DNA of 60,432 bases from Mnemiopsis leidyi (Eukaryota > Ctenophora > Tentaculata > Lobata > Bolinopsidae). Where the stretch lies: positions 171,880 to 232,311 of the forward strand of contig JH152945.1 in assembly GCA_000226015.1 (NCBI GenBank), read 5' to 3'. Positions 35,125 through 47,200 of the stretch are shown in pieces; the stretch's first letter is position 1, and every line of letters starts with the position of its first letter. The translations under genes and the position numbers were made by a program. The notes beneath the pieces were generated by a model. The model was not told the DNA's origin and did no database searches. It saw nothing but the letters and a program-made list of their open reading frames with translations.

Positions 35125-38100
35125 TCAGTGTCCCCGAATGGAGCCAGATCGGGAGCCCGATCGCGGGATGTAGTGGTGGATGAAGTTTGGATTTACAATC
35201 GTCTCCTCCTCCAGAGGCTGAGATTGCACGGCGGTGATCTCGTCAAGCTCTCCTCCGTCGTCTGACTCGTCAAGATGATCGTCCGGCGGCTCTTCTTGTT
35301 GGCTGAGGTGAGTGTCGTCATGATGTAATTACGAAATAGTGTCGTCAAGATGGTTGTCATGGCAATTTTGTTGTCGTTATGACGGACGGCTTCGCGGCTG
35401 TCAATGTTAATGCAATACCATTAGGAGATTGTGACTTGTAATATTGACGTTGATGGCTGTAAATGCAATTTTGATAGTTGTCAAACGACGTCAGATCAAC
35501 GTTATTGTAGGATAGTGACGTCACGATAGTTGTCACGGCAGTGGTATTAGGGGATAGTTTCGTCATAATGGTTGTCAAGGCAATGTCATTCAAGGGTAGT
35601 GTTGTCATGATAGTTGTCGTGGTAAAGTTATTAGGGGTTGAGTCATTGCCATAGAAGAAAACACTAAACACTATGGACAAAAGATCAAGGACAAAAACAT
35701 TAAAATTCGTATTGAGAACACGTGTCACAAGAACATGTGTCACAAGAACATGTGTCACACACTAGAACATGTGTCACAAGAACATGTGTCACTAGAACAT
35801 GTGTCACAAGAACATGTGTCACAAGAACAGCTGTCACAAAAACCCACTTGTCAAGCTCTTTCATTTGTCTCTTCCTCTTCTCGTATTCTGATAGCTGAAC
35901 GTCCCTCATATTTTGTTTATCCAAGTTTTCCGCGTCTTTAGCTTTGAACTCAGTGTCTTTTGGCTTTTTCGCGTTGGATATCCTGTTGATAACAAAGGTT
36001 GTAGTAAAATTTGGTGATGTTATATCAGGCGTTAAAGCAATGGATTCAATGCTTCTATGATTTAAAAATCTTAAATCCGTGCTCTTTGTTGTAGCGTATA
36101 GAAAAGTTTATTACATGAAACTCATGTCCAGGTTCAGTCGGGGTCTTGTCTGTTCTTAACGGTCCAGAAAAGTATCAAAACATCAATCGAGACAGCTGTA
36201 CACGAATACACGAATACACGCACGCTCAACAAACTACAAAGTGACCAACCTTTAGATACACACGACACCAATTACCCACTCTACTAGAAATTTGGTGGGG
36301 GTTAGTGGGTTACCAGCTAATTACAGTTTGACATCCGGATACCAGTAATAATATCACGATTTGGCTCTACTTTGCTCAGCATGCCAGCAACCATTAAACT
36401 TGAATTTGCTCTAAGTTATCCGATTCTCATTTAGCCTCACATCCCGTCTCGGATCGAACCTAATTCTCGACGGAGCAAAATGTAAGTACAGGTGATTAAC
36501 GGTTGATGTGAAAGAAGTTAACCTTAGCTATCCAAAGTAGCTAAGCTAAGCTAGCAAACCTTAGCTATCCAAGCCAACCTGGCTAACTGAGCAAATCTAG
36601 CTAAGCTAGCTAACCTAGCTTACCAAGCAAACCTAGCTTACCAAGCTAATCTAGCTAACTTAGTAACGTAGCTAATCAGCAAACCTAGCTAACCTAGCTA
36701 AACCAGCTAACCTAGCAAATCTAGCTAACCAGCTAACCTAGCTAACCAGCTTATCTAGTAACCTAGCTAACCAGCTAACCTAGCTAACCTAGCTAACCTA
36801 GCTAACCTAGCTAACCTAGCTAACTACTCCACTCTACAAACCTGCAAGTGATGAAAGAGCACCAGACGGGGATGACATTACACGCTAGTTTCTTGAACAT
36901 GAAGACGCAGGAAGGGGTACACTCAACAGCAGGAGACTCAGGGTAGGACGACTGGCTGTTGTAAGAGGAGGTCTTGTTGAACGGTGTCGGTCTTTCTGTC
37001 GAGTATGTAAAGTGGGACGTAGATCTGAGGGGCGAGTTCTCGGAGAGTTGGGTGTCAGTCCGGGGTCGAGCTGCTGGAGAGTAGAGAGGGAGAGATCCGG
37101 AGCGGGCTCTGGTCTCTTTGGATTGTTCTGAAGTCTTCTCTTCTTTTTTGGCGTCAAGAATTTCCCGCGTCGGTAGGTTTTCTAGTTCTCTTGTAGTGAG
37201 CGGTTGCTGCTGGAGCTCTAGCTCTACAGTCCCGATTGCGAGCTGTGAAGATGGACGGGAGAGAGGAAACTTCCTCTCCTTCTCTCCCCCACTCAATTTG
37301 TCTGACTTCTTCGGACTAGCCGGTAAAACTTTGTGCTGATCCGACCTTAGAGTTTGTTGAGGTCGTTAGAAAGGGAAACTGATCAAAACAGGGTGGAAAT
37401 TATGAAAGGTCTATTCTGTAGTTTCTCCGCCGATCTTCCCGATTAATGAGCTATAGATTGATTATCAAACACGTTTTCATTACAGTGAGAAAAGGAGTCA
37501 TGTATCATCCTCAATAACTTTAACAATTGAAAAGTGTAGCCATGTCAAATCTTAATCACCTAAAATTATATTTGAAACTTGAAGGCGAAAGCACTGTTAA
37601 ACTAGACAAAAAGAACATTTGGGTATCTGTAGGCACATTACAGAAAAGGGCATGCGATTGCAGTGTAAAGAACAAGGAAAGTCGAAATCGTCCTCTGAGT
37701 ACTGTGACTGATTGACGGCTAGAAAGAAGTCAGATAATACCAAATATGGAGAATTAATCTGTAAAGCATTATTACTACAACACTACCAGAGAGATCTGAC
37801 TTTCAACGGGAAAATTAAAAATTGTTGTAAGAAATATCCCCGAAAGTGAAAATGTCAAAAAGTTTTCTGGCAAGGTTGCAGTAACTCCTACAGGCGATCT
37901 TGGTATGGTCGTTTTTGATAGTATCGCACAGTGGGTCTGTTGCAAAAATCAAGAGGTACTCAACTAAAGTTTCTAAAATGAAGTCAGTACTCTGGTCGCC
38001 GCTTAAAGGTAAAGATCGGTCTCTGCAAAGGCAACTGCAACATAATATCTCGAACTCGAAGCACAGTGAAAGGGCAATACAATAGGTAATGTGGTGCCGA

Positions 38101-38131
38101 GTAACACCATATGGGGTATAAGCGATTCAAC

Positions 38132-38216
<85 letters not shown>

Positions 38217-41200
38217 NNNNNNNNNNNNNCCTCTAACCAGATAATGATCAGACCCAATATCAGCTCCTCTGCAGACCTTGACATCCAGTAAGGATCCCCT
38301 AAATCTCTTGCTGATACATACATGATCTATCTGGTTTACTGTTCGCCCATTAGGTGACCGCCACGTTCCTTTATGGATATCTTTTCGCTGAAATAAACTT
38401 CCACCGATGACGAGCTGATATGCCATGCAAAAATCCACAAAACGAGTCCCATTGTCGTTGGACGAGCTATGAAGCGAATGCTTGCCGATAGTAGATGGGC
38501 ATGTGCTGTTATCTGACGTTATCTGAGCGTTCAAGTCACCCAAAAGTAGCTTCAGATCATGCCTAGGCAGCTCATCAAATGTACTCGATAACTGCTGATA
38601 GAACGTATCCTTATCAGCATCAGATGCACCCTCAGTTGGAGCGTAAACTACCACAACAGAGATATTCAGTTGTTTGCTGTGTAGTCTGGCAGTGAGAATT
38701 CTTTCTGATACTGGTACATAGGAAATAAGAGAGTTCTTAATCCTCTTAGACAGTGATAGACCAACACCCTGCCTCTTAACACTATCCACCCTTCCTGAAT
38801 AGATAAGGACTGAGCCATTTTCCAAAAGTTCAGTGCCAGTGCCTGGGATATGGGTTTCTGTAATCCCTAATAAGTCCAGCCTGTACTGAGTGATACATTG
38901 AGACAGCTGAAACAACTGGCTAGAACTGCTCACCAATGATAAGACATTCCACGTTCCAAATGTGAGTCCGTGTTTTAGGAAACTGTTAGGATTAATTTTA
39001 TTCTCCACGGGGTCCAGTTGGGTGATATACTCTGAACTAATAACACTGGTGTGATGACGCGCACTCCCCTTTCCCATCTGCCGATAGGGGTCCCGTAGGC
39101 TTTGCCCTTTCGCCTTCATACTGGCATCACCTGTCCTCGAAGTAGGAGTAACACACCGATTTCCGTTTTTTCTCTGTGATGTTTCCGTGGCTAGTTTGAT
39201 AAGTGTGAAGGAGAAGCCAACCCCTCGCACACTGTGCGTACATAGTACGCGTAAAGATACGTTAAAGCACACATGGGAATACCCACTGGAATAATAAAAC
39301 AATGCAAGCATTGGCTCGTCTGCACAAAGGCATCGGAGACTTTGACAACAAATGGTTACCGTGAGTGAAGCCATAATGACAGCACCACCCAGCATAGTGT
39401 CCTCTAGCCGACAAAGCAACCGACCCAAAAGTAATGTAGTACTAGTGGGCATAAAACGGATCATGTCGTTACCACTCCCAGGTGTCCCCGCGCTACTGGG
39501 GCTCGGACCTAGACACAGTTTGAGGAGCAAATATAAGGCAGCTGTGCTGACGATACTGCTTTACGGAAGTGAAGTTTGGAACACGACCAAAGAGCAGATG
39601 AGGAGATTTGAAGTGTTTCACCAGCGTTGTCTGAGAAAGATTTTGAAAATCAGGTGGAATTACTTCGTGTCAAATGCTGAAGTTTTGGAAAGGGCCAAGA
39701 TCAAGCCAGTTGAAACTTTCATTAGCGCAGCCCGTTTAAGATGGTTCGGTCATGTTGTAAGGATGCCAAAAGAAAGAGTACCCAACTATCTTTTTGAGTG
39801 GAAACCGACCCATGGCAAACGGTCTCGGGGAAGACCCAGGAAAAACTGGCGTACCTGTGTCCTTGAGGACGCCGCCTCCTTTATGCAGCTTAACAGTGTT
39901 ACAATGGAGGAGATTAAACAGCAGGCGATAAACAGGGTACAGTGGCGGAGTATGATACGTCAAAACAAGGATTCTCTCTGTGGTGCAGGCCACTCCAACG
40001 ACTAGGAGGAGACCTCACCAAGTACAAGTAAGTATGGTTACTGGTCGGGGCCAATTCCGTTCTATTTCAACCAAATTGCAAGTTGCAACATTAAAATGCT
40101 TCCTCCGAGTTTTAATAAAAGTTGTCTAGAAAGACTGAGAGGATGAGCGAAAGAGGGAAGGTAAGGTAAGTGAGCGGTATGCAGTAAATATGGGAGATAA
40201 GGAGTACTTTACTGTCAAAAGGGAGACTACAGGATCAGCCGACATTGCCGCCAGATCATTTGGTGATCTCGTATAAAGAACTGTATTTAACGGCCATATG
40301 GTATAACTGGGGACCAGGTAACTTTACACCGCATTTTACTGCTCCTTCATCAACATTATATCGTGTAGAGCATGGAACTCAACAACTGGAGGTATTTATA
40401 GGGGCGGGGGCCAGCACAGTGTATCTAAGCTCGATCGCAGAGTATTGACCATACATAAACGCACAGGTGCCAACATCAATAGAGCTCCACAGTCCTCAAT
40501 ATACAGGGGCATTTAACGTCCCATTTTACAGTAGACCTAGTCATAACAGTCTAGTTATCGAGGTAGTATAGATAGGCGATGCTGAGAGTAGTATAGATAT
40601 GCGAGGGGTTGTCAAGAGTGTAATTGTACAGATGTTCGTCTACTGTAATACACTGTATACTCAGTATCATTAGACACCCTGGTAACGAACTCGTTTATCT
40701 TGATAACTCAGCTGCTCACCTGCTATACCTTAAATCCTTGAAAATATCTTAATTCTTTTAACTTGTTGAGTGTTAAACGCCACTAAAGGAATCACAGGAG
40801 ACGGTGTAGAACACGTACAGGACAGAGAGGTATATTCATTAAAGAAGTGAGAACACTCGTGTGTCAGTGTGTACGTGTATGTGTGTATAATATTAAAGTA
40901 ACGTTCAACGTTGGTAGAGACAACTAAGAAAGAACTAAGAGCATGCCTGGAGACCAGACTAAAAATCAATAAATATCTAACTTAATTTGGAAGAGAAAAA
41001 TACATAACTGACAGTTTACGAATTACAGGGCAGAGGCGTCAGGCACCTTCAGATATCATACCGGATCTGAGATCGACAATCAGAAATCCAGCTGCCGGCC
41101 GGTCACGCGCGCGGCCGTGTGGCCAAACCGCGCGCACGAGCCGCGCAAACGGTCATTGTAAACAGGTTTCATGAAAAAGTTATCACATGAATTACTCAAG

Positions 41201-44200
41201 CGCGTTCCTTACTCTTCTAAAATGGCATGCTGCGAGGGAACTGTGAAACTACTATCTTTTCTTCAGATGTTCAGTTGGGATATAGCCAAACTTCGTTCAT
41301 CGTGGTAGTTTAATGTTTCTTTAAAGCATGTTGGTGGGTAAAAGTTTTGAGAGGAAAGAGCAGCAGTCAGCGTATCACATTCAAGTACTAAAGTTTACTC
41401 AAGTAACTGGCTATGAGAACGGTTTGTTATCGTATAGCTGAATGTGCGGTGCCGCCTCCATTAAGTGTAAGTGGAAAAAAAATTCGCTGAGCTATGAATT
41501 CGCAAATCGAGGAATTGTTAAAACTGGGAATTAAAAAAAGCAAGACAAATTCTTTAATCCTCAGAATATAAACCCTCTGAACTTCTAACGGAGTAGATAG
41601 CAGACTTTTGGAACATAAAAAATCAAGAGATGAGTTGAAAAGTTTGCGAGCTGTACCGACCGAAATGGCCTGCCCATGTTAACTGTAGAACGCCCATGTA
41701 AACTGTTAATACGTGATGAGGGCACCGAGTAGTAAGTAAACTGTTAAGACTTTAAGACGTGACAAGGGCACAGAATATTAAGTAACTATTACAGGCACCC
41801 TTTTAACAAAGAGACAGTAACTAGTAACTAGTAATTATGTAATTAGGGGCCATAAAGGACATCGGAGAAAGAAGTTTATTGAAAGTTGAAGTTAATGCTA
41901 ATTAATCAAGTTTGTGTGTTGAAATAAGATAGTCAAATCGGAACATTCACAAGTGGCTAAAAGGCTTGATAGAAAAACAGTATACCCGGCAGAGCCAATA
42001 AAACGTATTGACGTGGAAGCGAGAAGGAGGGTCTTAATGTAACGTGGAAGCGAGAAGGAGGGTCTTAATGTAACGTGGAAGCGAGAAGGAGGGTCTTAAT
42101 GTAACGTGGAAGCGAGAAGGAGGGTCTTAATGTAACGTGGAAGCGAGAAGGAGGGTCTTAATGTAACGTGGAAGCGAGAAGGAGGGTCTTAATGTAACGT
42201 GGAAGCGAGAAGGAGGGTCTTAATGTAACGTGGAAGCGAGAAGGAGGGTCTTAATGTAACTGGAGTAAAGCTGCATGACTATTAGGCAAATCAGTTAAAA
42301 TGTTAAAGTGTTTACTTTCTTAAAAGTTTTGTGAGGTCAGAAATATGTCACGTGATTACATCACTAGATACTTAGTGACATATTCATTATATACGTATTT
42401 GCTCGGTAAAAGTTTAGAATATACATTCACCGTGCACCAAACTATGTGACTTGTAGAACAACTACAGAGAAAACTAGAAGGACAGGGATGTTAAGTAAAG
42501 GTAAATGTCGGGACAAGGACCATATCACGAACATTTCTTTCTACCCGGATCAGGGCCCAACTCAAATTATCTAAGTGAGGTGCGAATGACGTCGCAAATT
42601 ACCGAAATTCCGACGAGTTTTGTTTTCTGATTTTACAGTTTGATCTCCTCATTCCTCGATCACTAGTTTCGATAAAATTAGAAATACGACTTCTCAATCG
42701 TGAAGTGAGTTTACTGGTTGTCTCGGTATTTGGTTGATGATATGTAAAGAGAAACTTTTTCAAATAATGTTAGTTCGACAGCTGATTGAGACAAGAAAAA
42801 TAACATTAAGTTTATTCTGATTCAGTCTCGCGAGAACAAACACACAAACTAACAAACACACAAACTAACAAACATATATCCTAACAAATACATGAACTAA
42901 CAAATACACAAACTAACAAACCCCTTAGCCCGGGTGAAATGAGATAGTTAGATAAGTCCCACCTTTATTCGCGTCAATAGTGTACATGAATATTGATAGA
43001 GTACGTTTGGTAGTTGAACTACGAACAACACACTAACTGACTTAGATAAAGGTAATTACATGAAGAACTTCTAGAAGAACCCTTACTTAGTGTACACGTA
43101 TACACGACAAAGAACTTGTAAGCAATTGAAAGGGATCTTAAGAGTGCTGGTTCCTCTCCCCCAAAATGTCGCATTTGAAACAGCGGACGATCACTGTTAA
43201 AGAACCATGAAATATAAACGTTGGTTTAAACGCAAGGATTAAAACAATAGTTTAATACTCACTATAGTACTTGTAGTAGGTATATAACGCTTTATGTAAG
43301 TTTAGTATCAAATTGTAGGTTTGAGGTAGCCATTAAAGTTTCAGTAGGTACTTAGGTACAACATTGCCCTTTAAATTAGCTAATTAAGTATCAGTATATA
43401 TAAATTTAACTGTTTTGAACCCATTTTCTTTACAAATATACCAAAAAGGAGTAGTTTCAGATTTTACATACAAATTTAGATACGCATTTCAATATCATTA
43501 TTGATTATGTATTGACGTAGTTTTTACGTAAATTTTACGTGTTCAGTAGTGTTTACGTAGATGCTAACTCTTAATTTTATACGTATCTCATCTTTGAAAA
43601 CGCAATGTTTTTACTCCAGGTATCTTCTCACTAACTCACGTGACAGCAGCTCGTGCCAAGAATGTAAGAACATTACTTGACTAATAACTTTACAACTTCT
43701 GTACTGCTACTCATTATACAGATTATACCGTTACATCGTCAATAATACGTGCTACTACTGCAACTACAGCTGATATAATTGTACGGTAAAACTTGGAACA
43801 AGCAAAACTGCTTACATCTAGATATAGATCAGGTCCACGAACTTAATGTTGCCTTGATAAACATGGCATTTAGATATAGAGCAGGTCGCTGTCCTGCATT
43901 TAACCTAGCAACAAACTTAATGTAAGTTGCCTTGATAAACATAGCTAGAACAATGACTACAGAAATGTAGATCCAGTCGCCACATTCCCGCGGTTCATTG
44001 ATCCAGTGTCTCTTTCTCTCTCACAGTACCGTGTGTAAGTGTAGCCACACTCCACACATAACACAACACTACAAAGAGATAAATTTATAGCGGGGTGTCT
44101 GGTCACTGTTTCTATGCGGCGCGGAAGAATGAATGTAGGTATACACTATGTTTTATCATGTTCTCATGCTATTTATATATTATCAAGTACAGGGTCCACT

Positions 44201-47200
44201 GCTTTCGCGTTTTCAACGGAAGTTTACCCTTGGTATGTCTCAGTTTAGCTAATTAGTTAAGTTTTTAATCAACTGCAACTCTACATTAAATTCTAACCAA
44301 ATTCCTTCTTAGCACTCAAGTAAGGAAAGGGAAAAGGAGAAAATGCTAAAATGATTTGGGGGCCAGGAAATTCAGGTGAACTCTTAGTCTGCAATTTGCT
44401 AAAGGGTGCGAATTTTCTCGAAGAGATTGAGCCCAGTTGTTTTCTTAAATTGGACACGAGTACTCTTTAGAGCAGTTTAGAGCAGTTTCGTATTACACAT
44501 CTCACCAGCGCAATACATTATACACTGTGAATGCAGTAATTAGTAAAGAATAGTGCAGAAGTAAGTATACAATACTACTACTGTTGAGTTGATTAGTCAA
44601 TTGTAGAATTTCTCTGTAAGATCTATAGAAACACTGAGAGTTGGACAAAGTGCCTCCCTACAAGTAACAACAACTAAATAATGGTGGTGTTGGGTAGAAT
44701 ACTGCGTCACTACTACGTCACTAATACGTCACCAAACTCGTACATTCGAAGTTAATCCTGATTAAAGGTTCGTAAACACAGGAACACAGGAAGGGATGTG
44801 GAATACTGGAATAATCAGGCTATAAAACCTTGCAAAATTGCAAGTGACATTCAAGATCGAAAAAAAGGGGTTACACATATGAGTCTCTGCAACGTGGACG
44901 TGAGCGCTACATGATCCTGCAAGTGTGGAGATCCTGAGAGGCGTCCCTCCGGCATGAATTTTCGCGAGACCTCCAGAAGGGAAACTATGGCAATCACCCC
45001 TTCACTTATGAAAGGTTGCTCACAAAGAAACCAGTCTTTGTACGATGGATCGTTCGCTGTGTTGGGAGCACGCCTCTGGAACGTGGTGCCTGCAGAAGTC
45101 AAGTCGCCTAAAACGTTCCAAGGATACAAGGAAAAACTTTCCCAATTCCTTGCTACGTTTCCAGATAACCCTCCTGTAAGGGGATACTCCTGCACAAATT
45201 CTAACTCTCTGTAAGACTGGGCAGGAGTAAGGCGGTTATGATAAATGATGGCATTTCACCTACATGATAAACTCGACGATGTAACGATGTAAGTAAGAGT
45301 CACATATAAGAGTCACAATACTACAATAAAGCAAATTAGAGTCGGTAAATATGAATTTATCTCAATGAGTCAGCCCCATTTAATCTCGCTTGTAGTTGTA
45401 TGGGGTTGTGTTCTACCTAAATAGCAAACGATCAGGGCAATCCTTTCAGCACTTGCCTTTGTTTTTTTAGGTTAAACTTTAAAGAGATATTAAAGTTCTT
45501 ATTTGTAAACGAAGCATTACTAGTCACTACATTAGTCAGTCATTCCAACGGTCATTTAGTTTTTCTGAGCTCTGAATTCCGGAAAGGATAACTTTTACTC
45601 AAAGGAATTTCACCTCACGTTTTCATTTTACTGTTTTACATCACACGAAATCTATTGAAACTTAGATTTTGTAACACTACATTCCCCTCAATGATGAGCA
45701 ACATAAAATCCATAATTATAATTACTTTCAAATTTAACGTTGAGACCTTGACTGCGGGTGGAAACTAGATAAACCGAAATTATAATAAACGGTATTTTGC
45801 CCGCCGTACAACTTTTTTACAGCGGGAAGAATTATTGTTATTAACTCTGTGTTTCTATTGGTCAGTGTGTGTCACGTGGAGTTGCTACAGTCTTTCTATT
45901 GGTCTGGGTTTACTGAGTTTAAAAAATTTCTTACCTAACCCAACAGACGACAGTCATCGTTACTCCGATCACTGCAAACACACAGAATCCTATCAGTACG
46001 CCTGAAATGGATATGTTTTAATGATTGTCGTCTGAATACACTATGTCATGACAATGCTCCGTCAGAATAAAATTTTCATAATATTTCTGATAAACTTAAC
46101 GTAATGTATCTAATATACTTTAAACTCGATTCTTTAAAAATAATACATATCAGTATCTTCTATAAGTATAAATACGATTTACGCGTGTCCTTGTCATACC
46201 CAGAAAGAGAATGAAGGAAAGATCACAGTAAGGAAAAAACACTCGAAATATCTGAAAGACTAAAAGAAGAGGGGCCAAGAAAACCTATTGTACCAAGTGA
46301 CTGTAGTTGAAGGTGCAGTCAGCAGTGAGTTTGAAACAATGCCAGGAATTTGCACGTCCGCCTGTAACCATGGTTACCATTCTTGCTGGCAGCCTACCTC
46401 AACCCCAGCCGGATATGGTGCTATAGCGCTACAAAAAAGGAGCAGAGGGTTTTTGTGATCGGTGTAAAGTAGGACACGTGACGTGGGTACAGGAATGTGA
46501 TTGGATGATTTTATTTCTTTTACTGTCCTAAATCCCAGACAAAAGCTATTTTCCGTTCAGGTCTGTTATGATAAGAATGTGGACTTCGCCGGATCAATGA
46601 AGGTAGGAATGAGGATTGAAGAATGTTGTCCTAGCAAATATTCGGACGACTAGTTATTCTTAACATCTCTGATCTTTCGCAGTTATTAAAGAATGCCAAA
46701 TACTGGCCAAATAGGATGTTTGATTAAGTGTTATGATGACCATGAGAATATTTGCACCAGATGAAGTTTCCAATACGGCTACCAAAACTTTCGCTCAATG
46801 TCAGAAGTTCATGCAAATGATCACAGTGCAATGAATCAAAAAGGCCAATTATATTCGTGTAGCGGTTGTTCAACGTTGATAGACGTTTTGAAGGTTGAAT
46901 GTTGAAGCATAAACTTCGAAGGTCCTTATTTCATAGCATTAATCATTTCTCACCGAGTTAAGTATATTTCCCAGTAGAATGAAATTTAGTTTGAAAAGTT
47001 CAGTCTTTACAAGACGTAACCTAGTAACCTACTACGGACCACCACACTTCATCTAACTATGTAACTATGTAACTATGTAACTATGTAACTATGTAACTAT
47101 GTAACTATGTAACTATGTAACTATGTAACTATGTAACTATGTAACTATGTAACTATGTAACTATGTAACTATCTAACTAACAGTCATCAGCTAACTGCAT

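Larger units (their letters stand above)
40006..44850. other. Intron of the minus-strand gene, repeats only
   Basis: No coding exon of the host gene was found between 37345 and 45935. 40186-40310 shows a broken protein-like frame (VKRETTGSADIAARSFGD) that may be retroelement debris. A GC-rich patch lies at 41085-41160. Minisatellites are listed separately. Confidence 0.5.

Noticed and set aside
35357-35758. 133-codon Thr/Val-rich frame on the minus strand
   Set aside because: Produced by degenerate intronic repeats; the real coding exons on this strand lie at 35125-35302 and 35848-35982.
39352-40005. 217-residue host gene on the + strand
   Set aside because: Its first 55 codons are the antisense of the LINE 5' part and the rest is a LINE reverse transcriptase C-terminus, so the frame is a chance fusion at the inversion point.
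42011-42259. CRISPR-like array
   Set aside because: The units are contiguous with no spacers, in a eukaryotic intron, and no cas genes are present.
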